DNA of 64,000 bases from Novosphingobium sp. 32-60-15 (GCF_002280675.1 NZ_NCEN01000023.1:1-64000); one strand, 5' to 3'; positions 9,011-19,268 are shown, counted from the first letter of the stretch. The notes: a model not told the origin generated them from the sequence alone. Translations and numbers: made by a program.

Positions 9011-9033
9011 CTGCTCTCTCCCCTCAAGGGGAG
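9011..9033. repeat. Short palindrome, CTCTCCCC...GGGGAGAG family
   Basis: The arms CTCTCCCC and GGGGAGAG flank TCAA in the gap between the hydrolase and DUF3617 genes. The same core recurs near 20460 and 50290-50405, marking a dispersed repeat rather than a gene-specific terminator. Confidence 0.6.
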
Positions 9034-9133
9034 AGATACGCAGGCTTGGCAGCTTGCTGCCTAGCCGTAGTTGAGAGGAGTATGCAGCGCTGCCAGTCTC
9101 CCCATCGGCCCGGACCTTATCAGGGCACACACA

Positions 9134-9682
9134 TCAAGATTGCTCATCCCCCTTGCAATCGCCCACGTGCTTGGACGCAATCGCCATTGTCATGTTCATG
9201 GTTTTGCCATTGGGCGCGGCGCCTTGCATGTCCATTGTCATGTCATAGCTATCCGGGCTGTACGTCCCCGCCAGCTTCATCTTGGCCTCTGCCGTACCAT
9301 CAGCTCCTTGGCCCTTGCACGTCATGGTCGCGTCAACTTTGCCGCCGCCCATCGTGAACGTATCGTACCGGCAGTCCGTACCTTCCTGACCAAAGAACGA
9401 ACCGTCGGGCTTTTCGGCCTCTTCCTTGGTCAGGCAGCTGGCGTACGTGCGGCCTTTCCCCATCATCTGTTCCATCGCCTTCTGGGCTTCAAGCGGCATG
9501 CCTTCCACTTCGAACTTGGCGAAATTCATCGTCAGTTCCCACCGGCCGGGCTTCAACTTCATCCCGGCATCAGCGACAGACTTGGCCACTTCAGCGGTTG
9601 AGGCGTCCTTCTTTTCAACGACCTTGTCATCCCCGCAGGCAGACAAGGCAGCGGCAAGCAACAGGGCATAGGCAGCACGCAT
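9134..9682 (-). CDS. DUF3617 family lipoprotein
   Basis: A 182-residue exported protein. A short signal sequence ends in the lipobox LSACG, so it is probably a lipoprotein. The body has the DUF3617 pattern: [15 protein letters not shown] near the start, a Cys-containing segment [13 protein letters not shown], and [20 protein letters not shown] with paired cysteines. ATG 9682 is chosen because GGAGGAGA lies just upstream. The function of DUF3617 proteins is unknown. It is divergent from uvrB, with a gap of about 120 bases. Confidence 0.85.
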   Translation of the reverse strand: MRAAYALLLAAALSACGDDKVVEKKDASTAEVAKSVADAGMKLKPGRWELTMNFAKFEVEGMPLEAQKAMEQMMGKGRTYASCLTKEEAEKPDGSFFGQEGTDCRYDTFTMGGGKVDATMTCKGQGADGTAEAKMKLAGTYSPDSYDMTMDMQGAAPNGKTMNMTMAIASKHVGDCKGDEQS

Positions 9683-9802
9683 CGGACTCTCCTCCACTGG
9701 TTCGAGCCCAAGCTAGCAGTCTCGAAACAAAGCGCCAGTGGGTCTTCTTCACGCGCTTGTATGCAGGTTGCACGGGCGTGGTTTGTTCCCCATATCGCAC
9801 TC

Positions 9803-12004
9803 ATGGCCGAACTCGTTATCCGCAGGGGACTCGAAGAGCCCGACACATCGGGCACTTTCGTGCCGCACCGCCCCGCCCGCCCTGACAAGGTCGAAGGCGG
9901 CAGGCCCTTCAAGGTCGTCTCGGAATACCAGCCCGCAGGCGATCAGCCCACCGCCATCGCCGAACTCGTCGCAGGGATTCGCGGGCAGAACGGCGGCGAA
10001 GGCGATATGACGCAAGTCCTGCTCGGCGTCACCGGTTCGGGCAAGACCTTCACGATGGCCAAAGTCATCGAAGAGGTACAGCGCCCCGCCCTGATCCTTG
10101 CCCCCAACAAGATCCTCGCCGCACAACTCTATGGCGAAATGAAAAGCTTTTTCCCCGAAAACGCGGTGGAATATTTCGTCTCGTACTACGATTACTACCA
10201 GCCCGAAGCCTACGTCCCCCGCTCGGATACTTACATCGAGAAAGAAAGCTCTACCAACGAAGCGATTGACCGGATGCGGCATTCGGCCACCCGCTCGTTG
10301 CTTGAACGCGATGACGTGATCATCGTCGCCTCGGTCTCGTGCATTTACGGCATCGGCTCGGTCGAAACCTATTCTGCCATGATCTTCGATCTGAAAGTCG
10401 GCAGCACCGTCGACAGCGGCGAAATCATCCGCAAACTCGTCGCCCTGCAATACAAGCGCAACGATCTCGGCTTTGGTCGTGGCAACTTCCGTGTGCGCGG
10501 CGATAACCTCGAAATCTTCCCCTCGCACTATGATGACACCGCATGGCGCATCAGCTTCTTCGGCGACGAGGTAGAATCCATCGCCGAATTTGATCCACTT
10601 ACGGGCAAGAGCGGCAACAAGCTCGAAAGCGTGCGCGTCTACGCCAATTCGCACTACGTCACCCCCGGCCCCACCATGCAACAGGCCGCCAGCGCAATCC
10701 GCTTCGAACTCACCGAACGGCTCAAGGAACTCGAAATCGAAGGCAAACTGCTCGAAGCCCAGCGCCTCGAACAGCGCACCAATTTCGACCTCGAAATGAT
10801 CGCCGCCACCGGCTCCTGCGCAGGCATTGAAAACTACAGCCGCTTCCTTACCGGACGCCTGCCCGGCGAACCGCCGCCAACCCTGTTCGAATACCTGCCC
10901 GAAAACGCCCTGCTGTTCCTCGATGAAAGCCACCAGACCGTGCCGCAAATCGGCGCGATGGCGCGCGGGGACCACCGCCGCAAGATGACGCTGGCCGAAT
11001 ACGGCTTCCGCCTGCCCAGTTGCATTGATAACCGCCCCTTGCGCTTCAACGAATGGGACGCAATGCGCCCGCAGACCATCGCAGTCTCGGCCACGCCCGC
11101 CGCATGGGAGATGGAGCAATCGGGCGGCGTCTTTGCCGAACAGGTCATCCGCCCCACCGGATTGATCGATCCGCCGGTCGAAATCCGCCCGGTCGAAGAT
11201 CAAGTGCAGGACTGCATCACCGAATGCAAAAAGGTCGCCGCCAACGGCTACCGCACACTCGTCACCACGCTAACCAAGCGCATGGCCGAAGACCTCACCG
11301 AATTCATGCACGAAGCGGGCCTGCGCGTGCGCTACATGCACTCAGACGTCGAAACACTCGAACGCATCGAACTGATCCGCGATCTGCGCCTTGGCGTCTA
11401 TGATGTGCTCGTCGGCATCAACCTCCTGCGCGAAGGCCTCGACATCCCCGAATGCGGCCTCGTCTGCATCCTGGACGCCGACAAGGAAGGCTTCCTCCGC
11501 TCTGAAACCTCACTCATCCAGACCATCGGCCGCGCCGCCCGCAACGTCGATGGCCGCGTCATCCTCTATGCTGACCGGATGACCGGCTCCATGGAACGCG
11601 CCATCGCCGAGACCGACCGCCGCCGCACCCGCCAACAGGCGTACAACGAACTCCACGGCATCACGCCGCAATCGATCATCCGCGACATCCACAACATCAT
11701 GGCAGACACCGCCAGCCGCGACGGTGTGCTGGTCGATATCGCTGATGACGGCGTCAACAACCTCGTCGGCCACAACCTGCGCGGCTACATCGAAGACCTC
11801 GAAAAACGCATGCGCGCGGCGGCAGCTGACTTGGAGTTCGAGGAAGCCGGACGTTTGCGCGATGAGATCAGGCGGATGGAAGCGACGGAGCTCGGCCTGC
11901 CAGCAGGTGAATACAAAGCCCCTATTGTGGGCCGAAGCAACGAGGGCAAACCGGGGACGCGCAAGACGCGCTACGGCAAGAGCCAGAAGAAGTGGGGGAA
12001 GTGA
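9803..12004 (+). CDS. uvrB: Excinuclease ABC subunit B (UvrB)
   Basis: A 733-residue DNA-damage recognition helicase of nucleotide excision repair. It has Walker A GVTGSGKT near residue 77, the beta-hairpin segment [14 protein letters not shown], the DESH box ([11 protein letters not shown]), helicase motif V/VI ([13 protein letters not shown] and QTIGRAARN), and a C-terminal UVR coiled coil ending in [15 protein letters not shown] that contacts UvrC. ATG 9803 is preferred over a start 14 codons upstream because UvrB-like sequence begins with [14 protein letters not shown] long antisense frame here is only a codon-bias shadow. Confidence 0.97.
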   Translation: MAELVIRRGLEEPDTSGTFVPHRPARPDKVEGGRPFKVVSEYQPAGDQPTAIAELVAGIRGQNGGEGDMTQVLLGVTGSGKTFTMAKVIEEVQRPALILAPNKILAAQLYGEMKSFFPENAVEYFVSYYDYYQPEAYVPRSDTYIEKESSTNEAIDRMRHSATRSLLERDDVIIVASVSCIYGIGSVETYSAMIFDLKVGSTVDSGEIIRKLVALQYKRNDLGFGRGNFRVRGDNLEIFPSHYDDTAWRISFFGDEVESIAEFDPLTGKSGNKLESVRVYANSHYVTPGPTMQQAASAIRFELTERLKELEIEGKLLEAQRLEQRTNFDLEMIAATGSCAGIENYSRFLTGRLPGEPPPTLFEYLPENALLFLDESHQTVPQIGAMARGDHRRKMTLAEYGFRLPSCIDNRPLRFNEWDAMRPQTIAVSATPAAWEMEQSGGVFAEQVIRPTGLIDPPVEIRPVEDQVQDCITECKKVAANGYRTLVTTLTKRMAEDLTEFMHEAGLRVRYMHSDVETLERIELIRDLRLGVYDVLVGINLLREGLDIPECGLVCILDADKEGFLRSETSLIQTIGRAARNVDGRVILYADRMTGSMERAIAETDRRRTRQQAYNELHGITPQSIIRDIHNIMADTASRDGVLVDIADDGVNNLVGHNLRGYIEDLEKRMRAAAADLEFEEAGRLRDEIRRMEATELGLPAGEYKAPIVGRSNEGKPGTRKTRYGKSQKKWGK

Positions 12005-12154
12005 ATGGAGTCGATAAGGTCGTGCAGGCCCTATCAGAAACTTTAAACCATTGAGTTTATCATCTTAGACTTCGGGTTGTGGGAAATGCCGCCTCGTGAC
12101 TCGCGCCACCCCTACTCCACCAGTTAAGGTCTGTGTGTCCAAGGAACCGCAGCC

Positions 12155-12409
12155 ATGACCCAACTCGACAAACTCTTCACACGGCTCCTCGCCAACCCGC
12201 GACAGTCCATCGCCTTCCGCGAATTCGAACGGTTGCTAACCGCCTTCGGGTTCACCCATGTGCGCACCAAGGGCAGCCACCAATCATGGCATCACCCCGC
12301 CGCTCCGCGCCCCTTGATCATCCAGCCGCGCGGCAAGGAAGCGAAGCCCTATCAAGTTCAGCAGTTTCTTGATATGATCGAGGAATTGGGCTTGAAGCTG
12401 GACGAATGA
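12155..12409 (+). CDS. hicA: HicA family toxin (mRNA interferase)
   Basis: An 84-residue protein with the HicA double-stranded-RNA-binding-like fold. It contains FREFERLLTAFGF, the catalytic His in RTKGSHQSWHHP, and the conserved end KPYQVQQFLDMI. HicA toxins cleave mRNA and are held inactive by HicB. AAGGA lies about 9 bases before the ATG. Its stop overlaps the hicB start (ATGA), as expected for a coupled toxin-antitoxin pair with the toxin first. Confidence 0.93.
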   Translation: MTQLDKLFTRLLANPRQSIAFREFERLLTAFGFTHVRTKGSHQSWHHPAAPRPLIIQPRGKEAKPYQVQQFLDMIEELGLKLDE

Positions 12410-12630
12410 ACGCGCACCACTATCATATCAATGTGTTCTGGTCTGCCGACGACGATTGCTGGATCGCCGACGTTCCAGACCTTCGCCCCTGTTCGGCCCA
12501 TGGCGAAACGCCGTCAGAAGCGCTAGCCGAAGCTGAAGTTGCGATTGAACTCTGGCTGGAAACGGCCCGCGAATGCAATCTGGCGATCCCCGAACCCCGT
12601 TATCGCCCCGCGATTTACGCCGCCCGTTGA
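12406..12630 (+). CDS. hicB: HicB family antitoxin
   Basis: A 74-residue antitoxin with the partly degraded RNase H fold of HicB: YHINVFWSADDDCWIADVPDLRPCSAHGETPSEAL and AEVAIELWLETA. It is short and has no C-terminal helix-turn-helix or ribbon-helix-helix, so it probably neutralises HicA by binding without a clear own DNA-binding domain. It overlaps hicA by 4 bases. Confidence 0.92.
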   Translation: MNAHHYHINVFWSADDDCWIADVPDLRPCSAHGETPSEALAEAEVAIELWLETARECNLAIPEPRYRPAIYAAR

Positions 12631-12638
12631 GGCCCACT

Positions 12639-12875
12639 ATGGCCCGCAGCCGACGCCACACTCCCATTTCCGGAATGACCGGTGCTGAAAGCGACGCTTG
12701 GTGGAAAGCGAAATCTGCCCGCAAGTTGCGTCGTCGGGTCAAGCAGACCCTCCAATCAGGACAAGACCTCTTGCGCTTTGCCGGAAAACGCTGGGATCTG
12801 GTCGACCCGTGGACGTCAAACAAGGACGGAAAATCATGGTGGCGCAATCCCACCCCGCAATATTGGCGGAAATAA
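12639..12875 (+). CDS. Small basic protein of unknown function
   Basis: A 78-residue protein rich in Arg, Lys and Trp, starting 8 bases after the hicB stop. The beginning, RHTPISGMTGAESDAWWKAKSARKLRRRVK, resembles a group of small basic hypothetical proteins with a 'PI.G.T.A.S....K....R..R' pattern known from other proteobacteria; that resemblance is from memory. Its stop is followed one base later by the start of the next lipoprotein gene, so it is probably translated within the hicAB transcript. Function not recognised. Confidence 0.6.
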   Translation: MARSRRHTPISGMTGAESDAWWKAKSARKLRRRVKQTLQSGQDLLRFAGKRWDLVDPWTSNKDGKSWWRNPTPQYWRK

Positions 12876-12876
12876 C

Positions 12877-13440
12877 ATGCGCCTGATCACCGCCGCCCTC
12901 GCACTCACCCTTGCCGCCTGTTCCAAATCCCCCGCTCCACCCATCCGCGAAGGTGCGCCGGATAACGCGGTTCGGATGGCTATGCCGGAAGGCGAGGCTT
13001 TGCCGGGGGTGAAGGACGCTGCTTCCACGCCGGTCTGGGCTGCTTCGGCAGATGGCCAATCCGCGCGGTTCGGCCATCCGGGTGAAACGCCGCTGGTGTC
13101 CGTCGCCTGCCGCGCCGGCGTGCTGGTCGTCACCCGCCACGCCTTTGCGCCCATTGGCGCGCAGGCGCTGTTTGCGCTTGTCGGCAGCGAAGGCATCTTG
13201 CGGCTGCCGGTCGATGCCACCGCCATTCCCGGCCAGCGCGGCTATTTGTGGCAGGGCCGTCTGGCCGCAGACGATGCGCGCGCTGACGTCCTTGGCGGGG
13301 CCTTTACCGGCACGCTTCCGGGCGCAGGCATGATCAAGGTTTCCGCAGGAGGCGCGGCGCAAGACGTGGTCACACGATGCAGAGGTGCTGCGCCAACAAG
13401 CGCCGCAGAGCCGATAACCCCTGCCTCTACCGCCGACTAA
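12877..13440 (+). CDS. Putative lipoprotein of unknown function
   Basis: A 187-residue exported protein. The N-terminus MRLITAALALTLAAC is a lipoprotein signal with its Cys at residue 15, followed by a Pro/Ser linker and a beta-rich domain containing SVACRAGVLVVTRH and a late Cys (TRCRGAAP). It begins directly behind the small basic protein gene. GGCGGA lies 6 bases before the ATG. No family was recognised; a longer in-frame start at 12682 would overlap the preceding gene and is rejected. Confidence 0.72.
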   Translation: MRLITAALALTLAACSKSPAPPIREGAPDNAVRMAMPEGEALPGVKDAASTPVWAASADGQSARFGHPGETPLVSVACRAGVLVVTRHAFAPIGAQALFALVGSEGILRLPVDATAIPGQRGYLWQGRLAADDARADVLGGAFTGTLPGAGMIKVSAGGAAQDVVTRCRGAAPTSAAEPITPASTAD

Positions 13441-13472
13441 CCCCATCTGTTCGTGTCGAGCGAACGGGGTTG
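13441..13472. terminator. Hairpin between convergent genes, partly repeat-derived
   Basis: The outer pairing CCCC/GGGG and inner pairing GTTCG/CGAAC enclose TGTCGAG, just after the lipoprotein stop. The inner 16 bases GTTCGTGTCGAGCGAA match the arm of the palindrome at 45434-45497, so a dispersed repeat may have been adopted as terminator. Confidence 0.5.
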
Positions 13473-13485
13473 GGTGGCCAAAAAA

Positions 13486-14025
13486 TCAAATCTTGCCGAA
13501 CTTCGCCTCATAGGCCGCAGCATCGCCGCTGGCCAAAAGCTTTGCCTGCTCCACCCAGTTATCCCGCACAGCACGGCCCGCGAACGATCCCAATTGCGCA
13601 TCAATCCGCGCAATGTCCTCATCCCCCCAAGCCGCAATCTGGGCATAGCTGGTCACGCCCAGCGACGTCAGCAAAGCCTTCAGCTTCGGCCCCACGCCCT
13701 TGATCCGGCCCAGATCATCGCCTGCCGAAGCTGTCGCCACGGGCACAACATCGGCCACTTCCTCTGCCGCAGCATGCGCCACAATCTCGCCAATCCCGGC
13801 CATTGTGCCCACACCGGGCGGCGGCGTTACCAGCGCCGCAGCACTAGGCGCGTCAATCAGCGCGTTGTTGCGTTGCGCAGGCGCTGCGCCTTCCGAAAGG
13901 ACATCGGTATATTCGCGCTTGGCCGGAGCCGCTTTCGAACGGCCCCACACCCACCACACCACCAGCGCGATCAGCAGAACGATCCCGCCCAGAACCAGTT
14001 GATTGGCTTCGATTAATGCGAGCAT
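13486..14025 (-). CDS. Membrane-anchored helix-hairpin-helix domain protein
   Basis: A 179-residue protein. One N-terminal membrane helix (residues about 8-28, LVLGGIVLLIALVVWWVWG) is followed by a low-complexity linker and a C-terminal helix-hairpin-helix fold beginning LGRIKGVGPKLKALLTSLGV and ending VRDNWVEQAKLLASGD. The fold is of the type seen in DUF4332-like and ribosomal-S13-like non-specific nucleic-acid-binding proteins. It is the last gene of the tsaD-gpsA-flippase unit, 19 bases beyond the flippase stop. Function unknown. Confidence 0.75.
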   Translation of the reverse strand: MLALIEANQLVLGGIVLLIALVVWWVWGRSKAAPAKREYTDVLSEGAAPAQRNNALIDAPSAAALVTPPPGVGTMAGIGEIVAHAAAEEVADVVPVATASAGDDLGRIKGVGPKLKALLTSLGVTSYAQIAAWGDEDIARIDAQLGSFAGRAVRDNWVEQAKLLASGDAAAYEAKFGKI

Positions 14026-14044
14026 GGCAAACCCCTGATGCGTA

Positions 14045-15529
14045 TTACACAGCCTGCTGTTTACGGAACAGCACGCGGTCTTCCGGCCCGAATGATCGGA
14101 CCCACAACATATAGCAATAAATTCCCAGAATGGCAGGAATGCCCAGCGCCATTTCGGCCCATTCCGGCAGCCATGTCACGCCAACGCCCAGCGCGGCTGC
14201 GGGGATGACAGCCCACGCCAAACCCCAGCGCCAGTTGCTGATGCTCTGCCCCAGAATGCGCGCCAGCATGCGTGATTTCACCATCGAGGCCAGCCCCAGC
14301 GACAGCGCCAGCGCCAATGCCGCCGCCGCCGCCACATACATCGGCCCCAGCCCTGCATTGCGCGCCAGAATGATCAAACCGATGGTCAGCACGGCCTGAA
14401 AAGCAATCGTCGCTAGGCTGACCCACAAGTTGCGGATGCGCGCGAGGTAGACCAGCGCCGCCTCACTGACGACCGCCTTCGAAGCCACGACTTCGGCCAC
14501 CAGCAGGAACACCAGCGCCGCCGTGCCCGCCACAAACTCCGGCCCGCCAAGCCCCATCAATCCTTCACCGGGAATACCCAGCGCCATTGCGATGCCAACT
14601 TGCGCTGCGGTGATCCAGAAGCCAACCTGGCACACCTGCTTGGCAATCGCGGCGTAATCCTTGTCCTTCACACTGCGCGTGATCACCGGCCCCAGCACCG
14701 GCTCGAAACTGGTTTTCAGCTTCTGAGGCAGTGACGCAAACTGTTGTGCGAAATAGTAAATCCCCAGCGGAGCCTCACCCACGAAGAAGCGCAGGATAAA
14801 TACGTCGAGCTTGCGCGTACCCCATTCCACCGCATCGGCCCCTGCGAGCGGAATGTTGCGTTTGGCAATCTGCCACAGCAATCCCGGACGCGGCTGCCAC
14901 GCCTTGGGCAAACCATAGGACCGCACCAAGGCAAACAGCGCCACGCCGGTCGCCGCCCATACCGAAAGCAGAAAGGCAAGGCTCAAGCCTGAAGCGGGCC
15001 ACACCAGAAAGAACACGCCCGCCGCGATGGAAATCGTCCACGGTTCCACCACCGAACGCGCGCGCACCGTCGTTGCCACATCAAAGCGATAGGCCAGCGC
15101 CGCCAGCGCCAGATCGCCCAACGCAAGGCCGGGAATCGAAAGCACCAGCAACCGGTCTGCCATCGTGAAGTTGCCGGTTGGGTACATCGATTCCGGGAAA
15201 GCATAGATCAATGCGCCCATGCCCAATGAAAGCCCCATCGCCAGCAGGATCGCATCGCCCACCGTATTGGCCGGATGCTGGTCGCCTTCGGCCAGACGCT
15301 GCGCCAACCCCCGCTTTTGCCCCAGCGTTGCCAGCATTCCCGCAAATTCGACCATCACCAGCGCCGATGCAAAACGCCCCATTGCAGGCGCGCCATAGAG
15401 GCGGCTGGCAATGATCAGGAACGGAATGCGCGCCAGCAAGCGGAGCAAAAAGCCCAGAAAATTCGTCCGCCCGCCCTTGGCAAGCGCGGCGATATCCTGC
15501 TGACCGGAAGGAGGCGCAGTATCAGACAA
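14045..15529 (-). CDS. Lipopolysaccharide/polysaccharide flippase (Wzx/MATE-like)
   Basis: A 494-residue integral membrane protein with about 12-14 hydrophobic helices and the MOP-superfamily layout of O-antigen/oligosaccharide flippases. Its N-terminal region (RTNFLGFLLRLLARIPFLIIASRLYG, then LATLGQKRGLAQRLAEG) is typical. It should move a lipid-linked glycan across the inner membrane. Its start overlaps the gpsA stop by 8 bases. No glycosyltransferases are nearby, so the glycan is unknown. Confidence 0.82.
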   Translation of the reverse strand: MSDTAPPSGQQDIAALAKGGRTNFLGFLLRLLARIPFLIIASRLYGAPAMGRFASALVMVEFAGMLATLGQKRGLAQRLAEGDQHPANTVGDAILLAMGLSLGMGALIYAFPESMYPTGNFTMADRLLVLSIPGLALGDLALAALAYRFDVATTVRARSVVEPWTISIAAGVFFLVWPASGLSLAFLLSVWAATGVALFALVRSYGLPKAWQPRPGLLWQIAKRNIPLAGADAVEWGTRKLDVFILRFFVGEAPLGIYYFAQQFASLPQKLKTSFEPVLGPVITRSVKDKDYAAIAKQVCQVGFWITAAQVGIAMALGIPGEGLMGLGGPEFVAGTAALVFLLVAEVVASKAVVSEAALVYLARIRNLWVSLATIAFQAVLTIGLIILARNAGLGPMYVAAAAALALALSLGLASMVKSRMLARILGQSISNWRWGLAWAVIPAAALGVGVTWLPEWAEMALGIPAILGIYCYMLWVRSFGPEDRVLFRKQQAV

Positions 15530-16517
15530 GCGGATTTTCCGCCTTCAACGGACGCGACAGCAACCCAGCAACCACTTCGCGCGCAGGCGCAGTGCCTTTC
15601 AGCAGGCTCACCACAGCATCCACAATCGGCATCGAAATCCCGCGCTCATTGGCCAGTTCCGCCAATACCGGTGCAGTAAATGCGCCTTCGGCCACGGTCG
15701 TTTGCTGGCCCAACACGTCAGCCGCAATAGCCCCTTCGCCCAGCGCTTTGCCCAGCGAGAAATTGCGGCTGGAAGTGGATGAACATGTCAGCACCAGATC
15801 GCCCAATCCCGAAAGCCCCGAAAGCGTTTCCGGCTTGGCCCCCAAAGCAAAGCCGAACCGCTGCATTTCGGCAAAGCCACGGCTGATCAGCGCCGCCCGC
15901 GCATTTTGGCCGAGGTGCAGCCCGTCCACAACGCCGCAGGCAATCGCCAGCACGTTTTTCACTGCGCCGCCAATTTCCGCACCCGTCACGTCATCGGAAT
16001 AATAGGGCCGGAATGCTGGCCGTGCGATGGCGGGCGACAGCCGCTGCCACTGCGCTTCCCCGCCCGCACAGGCCAGCGTCACTGCCGTCGGCAATCCCGC
16101 CGCCACTTCATGCGCGAACGTAGGGCCAGACAGTACCGCAAGGCTGGCGTCCGGCGCAGCATCGCGCGCCACATCGGCCATCAACCGGCCCGTCCCCGCC
16201 TCGATCCCTTTGGAACACAGCACCACGTCACCGCCGCGATGGCCAATCCCGCCCAGCACACGCGCCAGATGTTGCGCAGGCGTCACCAGCAACAGCACCG
16301 GCACATCGGCCATTTCGGCCAAATCGCCCGTTGCCCGGATCGAAGCATGCAGCGTGGCTGATGGCAGGAACAGACTGTTACGCCGGTCCGCATTAATCTC
16401 GCTCACCAACTCCGGCTCGCGCGCCCACAACAGCACCTCGCGCCCGTCGCTCGCCAGCATTTGCGCCAGCGCCGTGCCCCAGGCTCCCGCACCGACGACG
16501 CCCACTTCCACGCTCAT
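15522..16517 (-). CDS. gpsA: NAD(P)+-dependent glycerol-3-phosphate dehydrogenase
   Basis: A 331-residue enzyme that reduces dihydroxyacetone phosphate to sn-glycerol 3-phosphate for phospholipid synthesis. The Rossmann motif [13 protein letters not shown] is at the N-terminus, CSKGIE and [10 protein letters not shown] are in the middle, and the catalytic Lys lies in [14 protein letters not shown]. The length fits the family. Its ATG overlaps the tsaD stop by four bases, so the two are coupled. Confidence 0.96.
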   Translation of the reverse strand: MSVEVGVVGAGAWGTALAQMLASDGREVLLWAREPELVSEINADRRNSLFLPSATLHASIRATGDLAEMADVPVLLLVTPAQHLARVLGGIGHRGGDVVLCSKGIEAGTGRLMADVARDAAPDASLAVLSGPTFAHEVAAGLPTAVTLACAGGEAQWQRLSPAIARPAFRPYYSDDVTGAEIGGAVKNVLAIACGVVDGLHLGQNARAALISRGFAEMQRFGFALGAKPETLSGLSGLGDLVLTCSSTSSRNFSLGKALGEGAIAADVLGQQTTVAEGAFTAPVLAELANERGISMPIVDAVVSLLKGTAPAREVVAGLLSRPLKAENPLV

Positions 16518-17566
16518 GCCTTCACCCCTGCCCCGCGCACCGGCGCGGCATTGTCATCCAGCGGCCAGCGCGGACGCGCCGCCACGTCCAGCGCATCGAC
16601 ATATCCCAAAGCAAACCGCTCTGCGCCCGCCCAGCCGATCATCGCAGCATTGTCTGTGCACAGCTTCGGCGGCGGCGCAACCAGCGCCAGCCCGTGCGCT
16701 CCTGCCAAAGCCTCAAGGCTCCCGCGCAGCGCCGCATTGGCCGCCACGCCGCCTGCCACCACCAACGCGGTCATCCCCGCAGAAGCCGCCCCCAGCGCGA
16801 TTCGCGTGCGATCGATCACACAATCAATCGCCGCCTGTTGAAACGAGGCTGCAATATCCGCATCGGCATAAAGCCCCGCGTCCTTGGCCCGCATCACCGC
16901 GCTTTTCAGCCCCGCGAACGAAAAGTGTACCTCCCCGCTGCCCACCAGCGGACGCGGCAGGCGCAACGCCTTGGCATCGCCCTCGCGCGCCATCCGCTCC
17001 ACCGCAGGCCCGCCGGGATAGCCAAGGCCGAGGATCTTGGCGGTCTTGTCAAATGCCTCGCCCAGCGCATCGTCAATCGTCGTGGCAAGGCGTCGATACT
17101 GGCCCACGCCCGCCACTTCCAGAATCTGGCAATGCCCGCCAGAAACCAGCAGCAGCAAATAGGGATATTGCAAATCGGGATCAGCCAGCCTTGGCGATAA
17201 GGCGTGCCCTTCCAGATGATTGACCGCAATCAAGGGCTTGCCTGCTGCCATCGCCAGCGCTTTGCCGGTCACCAGCCCCACCATCACCCCGCCAATCAGC
17301 CCCGGCCCTGCCGTCGCCGCAATCGCGTCCATGTCCGCCAGCCCCAGCCCCGCATCGGCCAGCACCGCCGCGATCATCGGCGCCAAAACTTCGACATGCG
17401 CCCGCGCCGCAATTTCAGGCACAACCCCACCATAGGGCCGGTGCACATCGTCTTGCGAAGCAATGCGCTGCGCCACGATCCGCTTCTCAAGCGTCGTGCC
17501 ATTGCTGTCGATCACCGCGGCGGCGGTTTCATCGCAACTGGATTCTATGCCAAGGATCAGGGCCAT
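16514..17566 (-). CDS. tsaD: tRNA N6-adenosine threonylcarbamoyltransferase
   Basis: A 350-residue Kae1/TsaD protein that transfers threonylcarbamoyl to A37 of ANN-decoding tRNAs. It has the ASKHA beginning [14 protein letters not shown], the metal-binding NHLEGHALS (two His), the [10 protein letters not shown] segment, and a C-terminal [13 protein letters not shown] with [13 protein letters not shown]. It is the first gene of the tsaD-gpsA-flippase-HhH unit and is divergent from hemC, with about 45 bases between the starts. Confidence 0.97.
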   Translation of the reverse strand: MALILGIESSCDETAAAVIDSNGTTLEKRIVAQRIASQDDVHRPYGGVVPEIAARAHVEVLAPMIAAVLADAGLGLADMDAIAATAGPGLIGGVMVGLVTGKALAMAAGKPLIAVNHLEGHALSPRLADPDLQYPYLLLLVSGGHCQILEVAGVGQYRRLATTIDDALGEAFDKTAKILGLGYPGGPAVERMAREGDAKALRLPRPLVGSGEVHFSFAGLKSAVMRAKDAGLYADADIAASFQQAAIDCVIDRTRIALGAASAGMTALVVAGGVAANAALRGSLEALAGAHGLALVAPPPKLCTDNAAMIGWAGAERFALGYVDALDVAARPRWPLDDNAAPVRGAGVKA

Positions 17567-17611
17567 CAGGCGCTTTCCTCTAAAGATAATCCCGTTTACA
17601 GCAAGCGGTGC

Positions 17612-18562
17612 ATGAACAGTTCTTCAACCCCCGGCCTGCCCGCGCAGCCGCTTAAGCTCGGCACACGCCGCTCTCCCCTTGCCATGGCACAAGCTTATGA
17701 GACGCGCGCACGCCTTTGCGCCGCGCATGGCTGGCCCGAATCGATGGTGGAACTGGTCCCCGTCACCGCCAGCGGCGACAAGATCCTCGATCGCCCTTTG
17801 GCCGATATCGGCGGCAAGGCGCTGTGGACCAAGGAACTCGACGCATGGCTGTTTACCGGCGAAATCGATTTTGCCGTCCATTCGATGAAAGACGTTGAAA
17901 CCGTCCGCCCTGAAGAATTCGTGATCGCCGCCGTTCTTCCGCGTGCCGACGTGCGCGACGTTCTGGTGGGTGCGGCCTCCATCCAAGCCATCCCACCCGG
18001 CGCGCGCGTCGGCACCAGCGCGCCGCGCCGTGCCGCGCTCATGCTCCACGCCAGACCTGACCTTACCGTTGTCGGCTTTCGCGGCAATGTCGCCACACGC
18101 CTCGCCAAGCTGGAAGCAGGGGAAGCCGATGTCACCCTGCTCGCCGCTGCTGGTCTGCAACGCCTTGGCGAAACCGGCGTTGGCCAGCCGCTTTCGGAAA
18201 GCGAATGGATGCCCGCCCCTGCGCAAGGCGCCATAGGCATAGAATGCCTTGAAGGCCGCACCGACGTGCGCGCATGGCTTGCCGCCATTGACGACAAGCC
18301 CAGCCACGATGCCATCCGCGCCGAGCGCGCGCTTCTGCTGGCCCTTGGCGGCAATTGCCATAGCCCCATCGCGGTGCTCACCACGCATAACGATGCATCT
18401 CTCACCATGCGCGCCGCCATCTTCAGCCCCGATGGTGTGGAACGGGTCGAAGCCAGCGAAACCTTTGGTCCCGCCGATTTCGAAGCCCCCGCCCGCCTTG
18501 CGCATCATCTGCTGGAGCAAGCGCCCGACACGATTCGCGTGCACTTCCACGGAGCGGGCTGA
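17612..18562 (+). CDS. hemC: Hydroxymethylbilane synthase (porphobilinogen deaminase)
   Basis: A 316-residue heme-pathway enzyme that polymerises four porphobilinogen units. It has the opening [15 protein letters not shown], the [11 protein letters not shown] segment, [10 protein letters not shown], and the dipyrromethane-attachment Cys in [12 protein letters not shown]. An upstream in-frame extension reaches into the divergent tsaD and is rejected. Its TGA touches the presumed hemD start. Confidence 0.95.
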   Translation: MNSSSTPGLPAQPLKLGTRRSPLAMAQAYETRARLCAAHGWPESMVELVPVTASGDKILDRPLADIGGKALWTKELDAWLFTGEIDFAVHSMKDVETVRPEEFVIAAVLPRADVRDVLVGAASIQAIPPGARVGTSAPRRAALMLHARPDLTVVGFRGNVATRLAKLEAGEADVTLLAAAGLQRLGETGVGQPLSESEWMPAPAQGAIGIECLEGRTDVRAWLAAIDDKPSHDAIRAERALLLALGGNCHSPIAVLTTHNDASLTMRAAIFSPDGVERVEASETFGPADFEAPARLAHHLLEQAPDTIRVHFHGAG

Positions 18563-19233
18563 TCCCCCTGCCGCTCATCATTTTACGGCCCGAACCCGGC
18601 AACGCTGCCACGCGGGAAGCTGCAAACCGGCTCGGCCTTGCTGCGCACAGCTTCCCGTTGTTCGAAATCGCGGCAGTCCCATGGCAAGCACCCCAAGGCC
18701 CGTTCGACGCGATCCTTGCAGGCAGCGCCAATATCTTCCGCCACGGCGGCCCACAGTTGTCGGCCTTCAAATCTGTCCCCGTCATGGCCGTTGGTGCCAC
18801 AACGGCTGAGGCCGCGCGCGCGGCAGGCTTTGCCGTAAGCCATATCGGCGAGGGCGGATTACAGCCCACAGTCGAAACCCTGCCCCCCGGCCATTATTTG
18901 CGATTGGCAGGCGAAGATCGCGTAACCCTCACCCCGCCAGCAGGCGTGCGAATCGCCACAGAAGTGGTCTACGCCGCACTTTCCCGCCCGATTTCATCAC
19001 AACTGGCGGCGCTGCTTGAACAAACCTGCGTCGTCCTGTTGCACTCGGGCGAAGCGGCCCGCCATTTCGCGGATGAGTGCGAACGCCTTGGAATTGCTCG
19101 CAATCGTGTCTATCTTGCGTGCCTTGCCCCGCGCATCGCCAGCCTTGCTGGCCATGGCTGGGCAGACATTAGGGTTGCAACGCAAAGAACCGATGCGGAC
19201 TTGCTGGCACTGGCCGTACGAATGTGCCAGTAA
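18562..19233 (+). CDS. hemD: Uroporphyrinogen-III synthase, non-canonical start codon
   Basis: A 223-residue protein if it starts at 18562. It matches the HemD fold: PLPLIILRPEPGNAATREAA at the beginning, then FDAILAGSANIFRH, and LLHSGEAARHFADECERLG in the second lobe. It closes hydroxymethylbilane into uroporphyrinogen III. No ATG, GTG or TTG occurs in frame before TTG 18658, which would remove about 32 conserved residues. The best candidate is ATC at 18562: it overlaps the hemC stop as TGATC, where TGATG would be usual, and has GGAG 7 bases upstream. CTG at 18559 or 18568 are alternatives. The gene call is firm, the start is not. Confidence 0.82.
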   Translation: MPLPLIILRPEPGNAATREAANRLGLAAHSFPLFEIAAVPWQAPQGPFDAILAGSANIFRHGGPQLSAFKSVPVMAVGATTAEAARAAGFAVSHIGEGGLQPTVETLPPGHYLRLAGEDRVTLTPPAGVRIATEVVYAALSRPISSQLAALLEQTCVVLLHSGEAARHFADECERLGIARNRVYLACLAPRIASLAGHGWADIRVATQRTDADLLALAVRMCQ

Positions 19234-19268
19234 GTGTGACTTCGGGGCGACAGGACAAGTAAAAACGG

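Noticed and set aside
9749..11203. 484-codon minus-strand frame opposite uvrB
   Set aside because: It is a codon-bias shadow of uvrB; the amino acid pattern is a Gly/Asp/Phe-rich antisense type with no domain.
17624..18550. 308-codon minus-strand frame opposite hemC
   Set aside because: Shadow of hemC.
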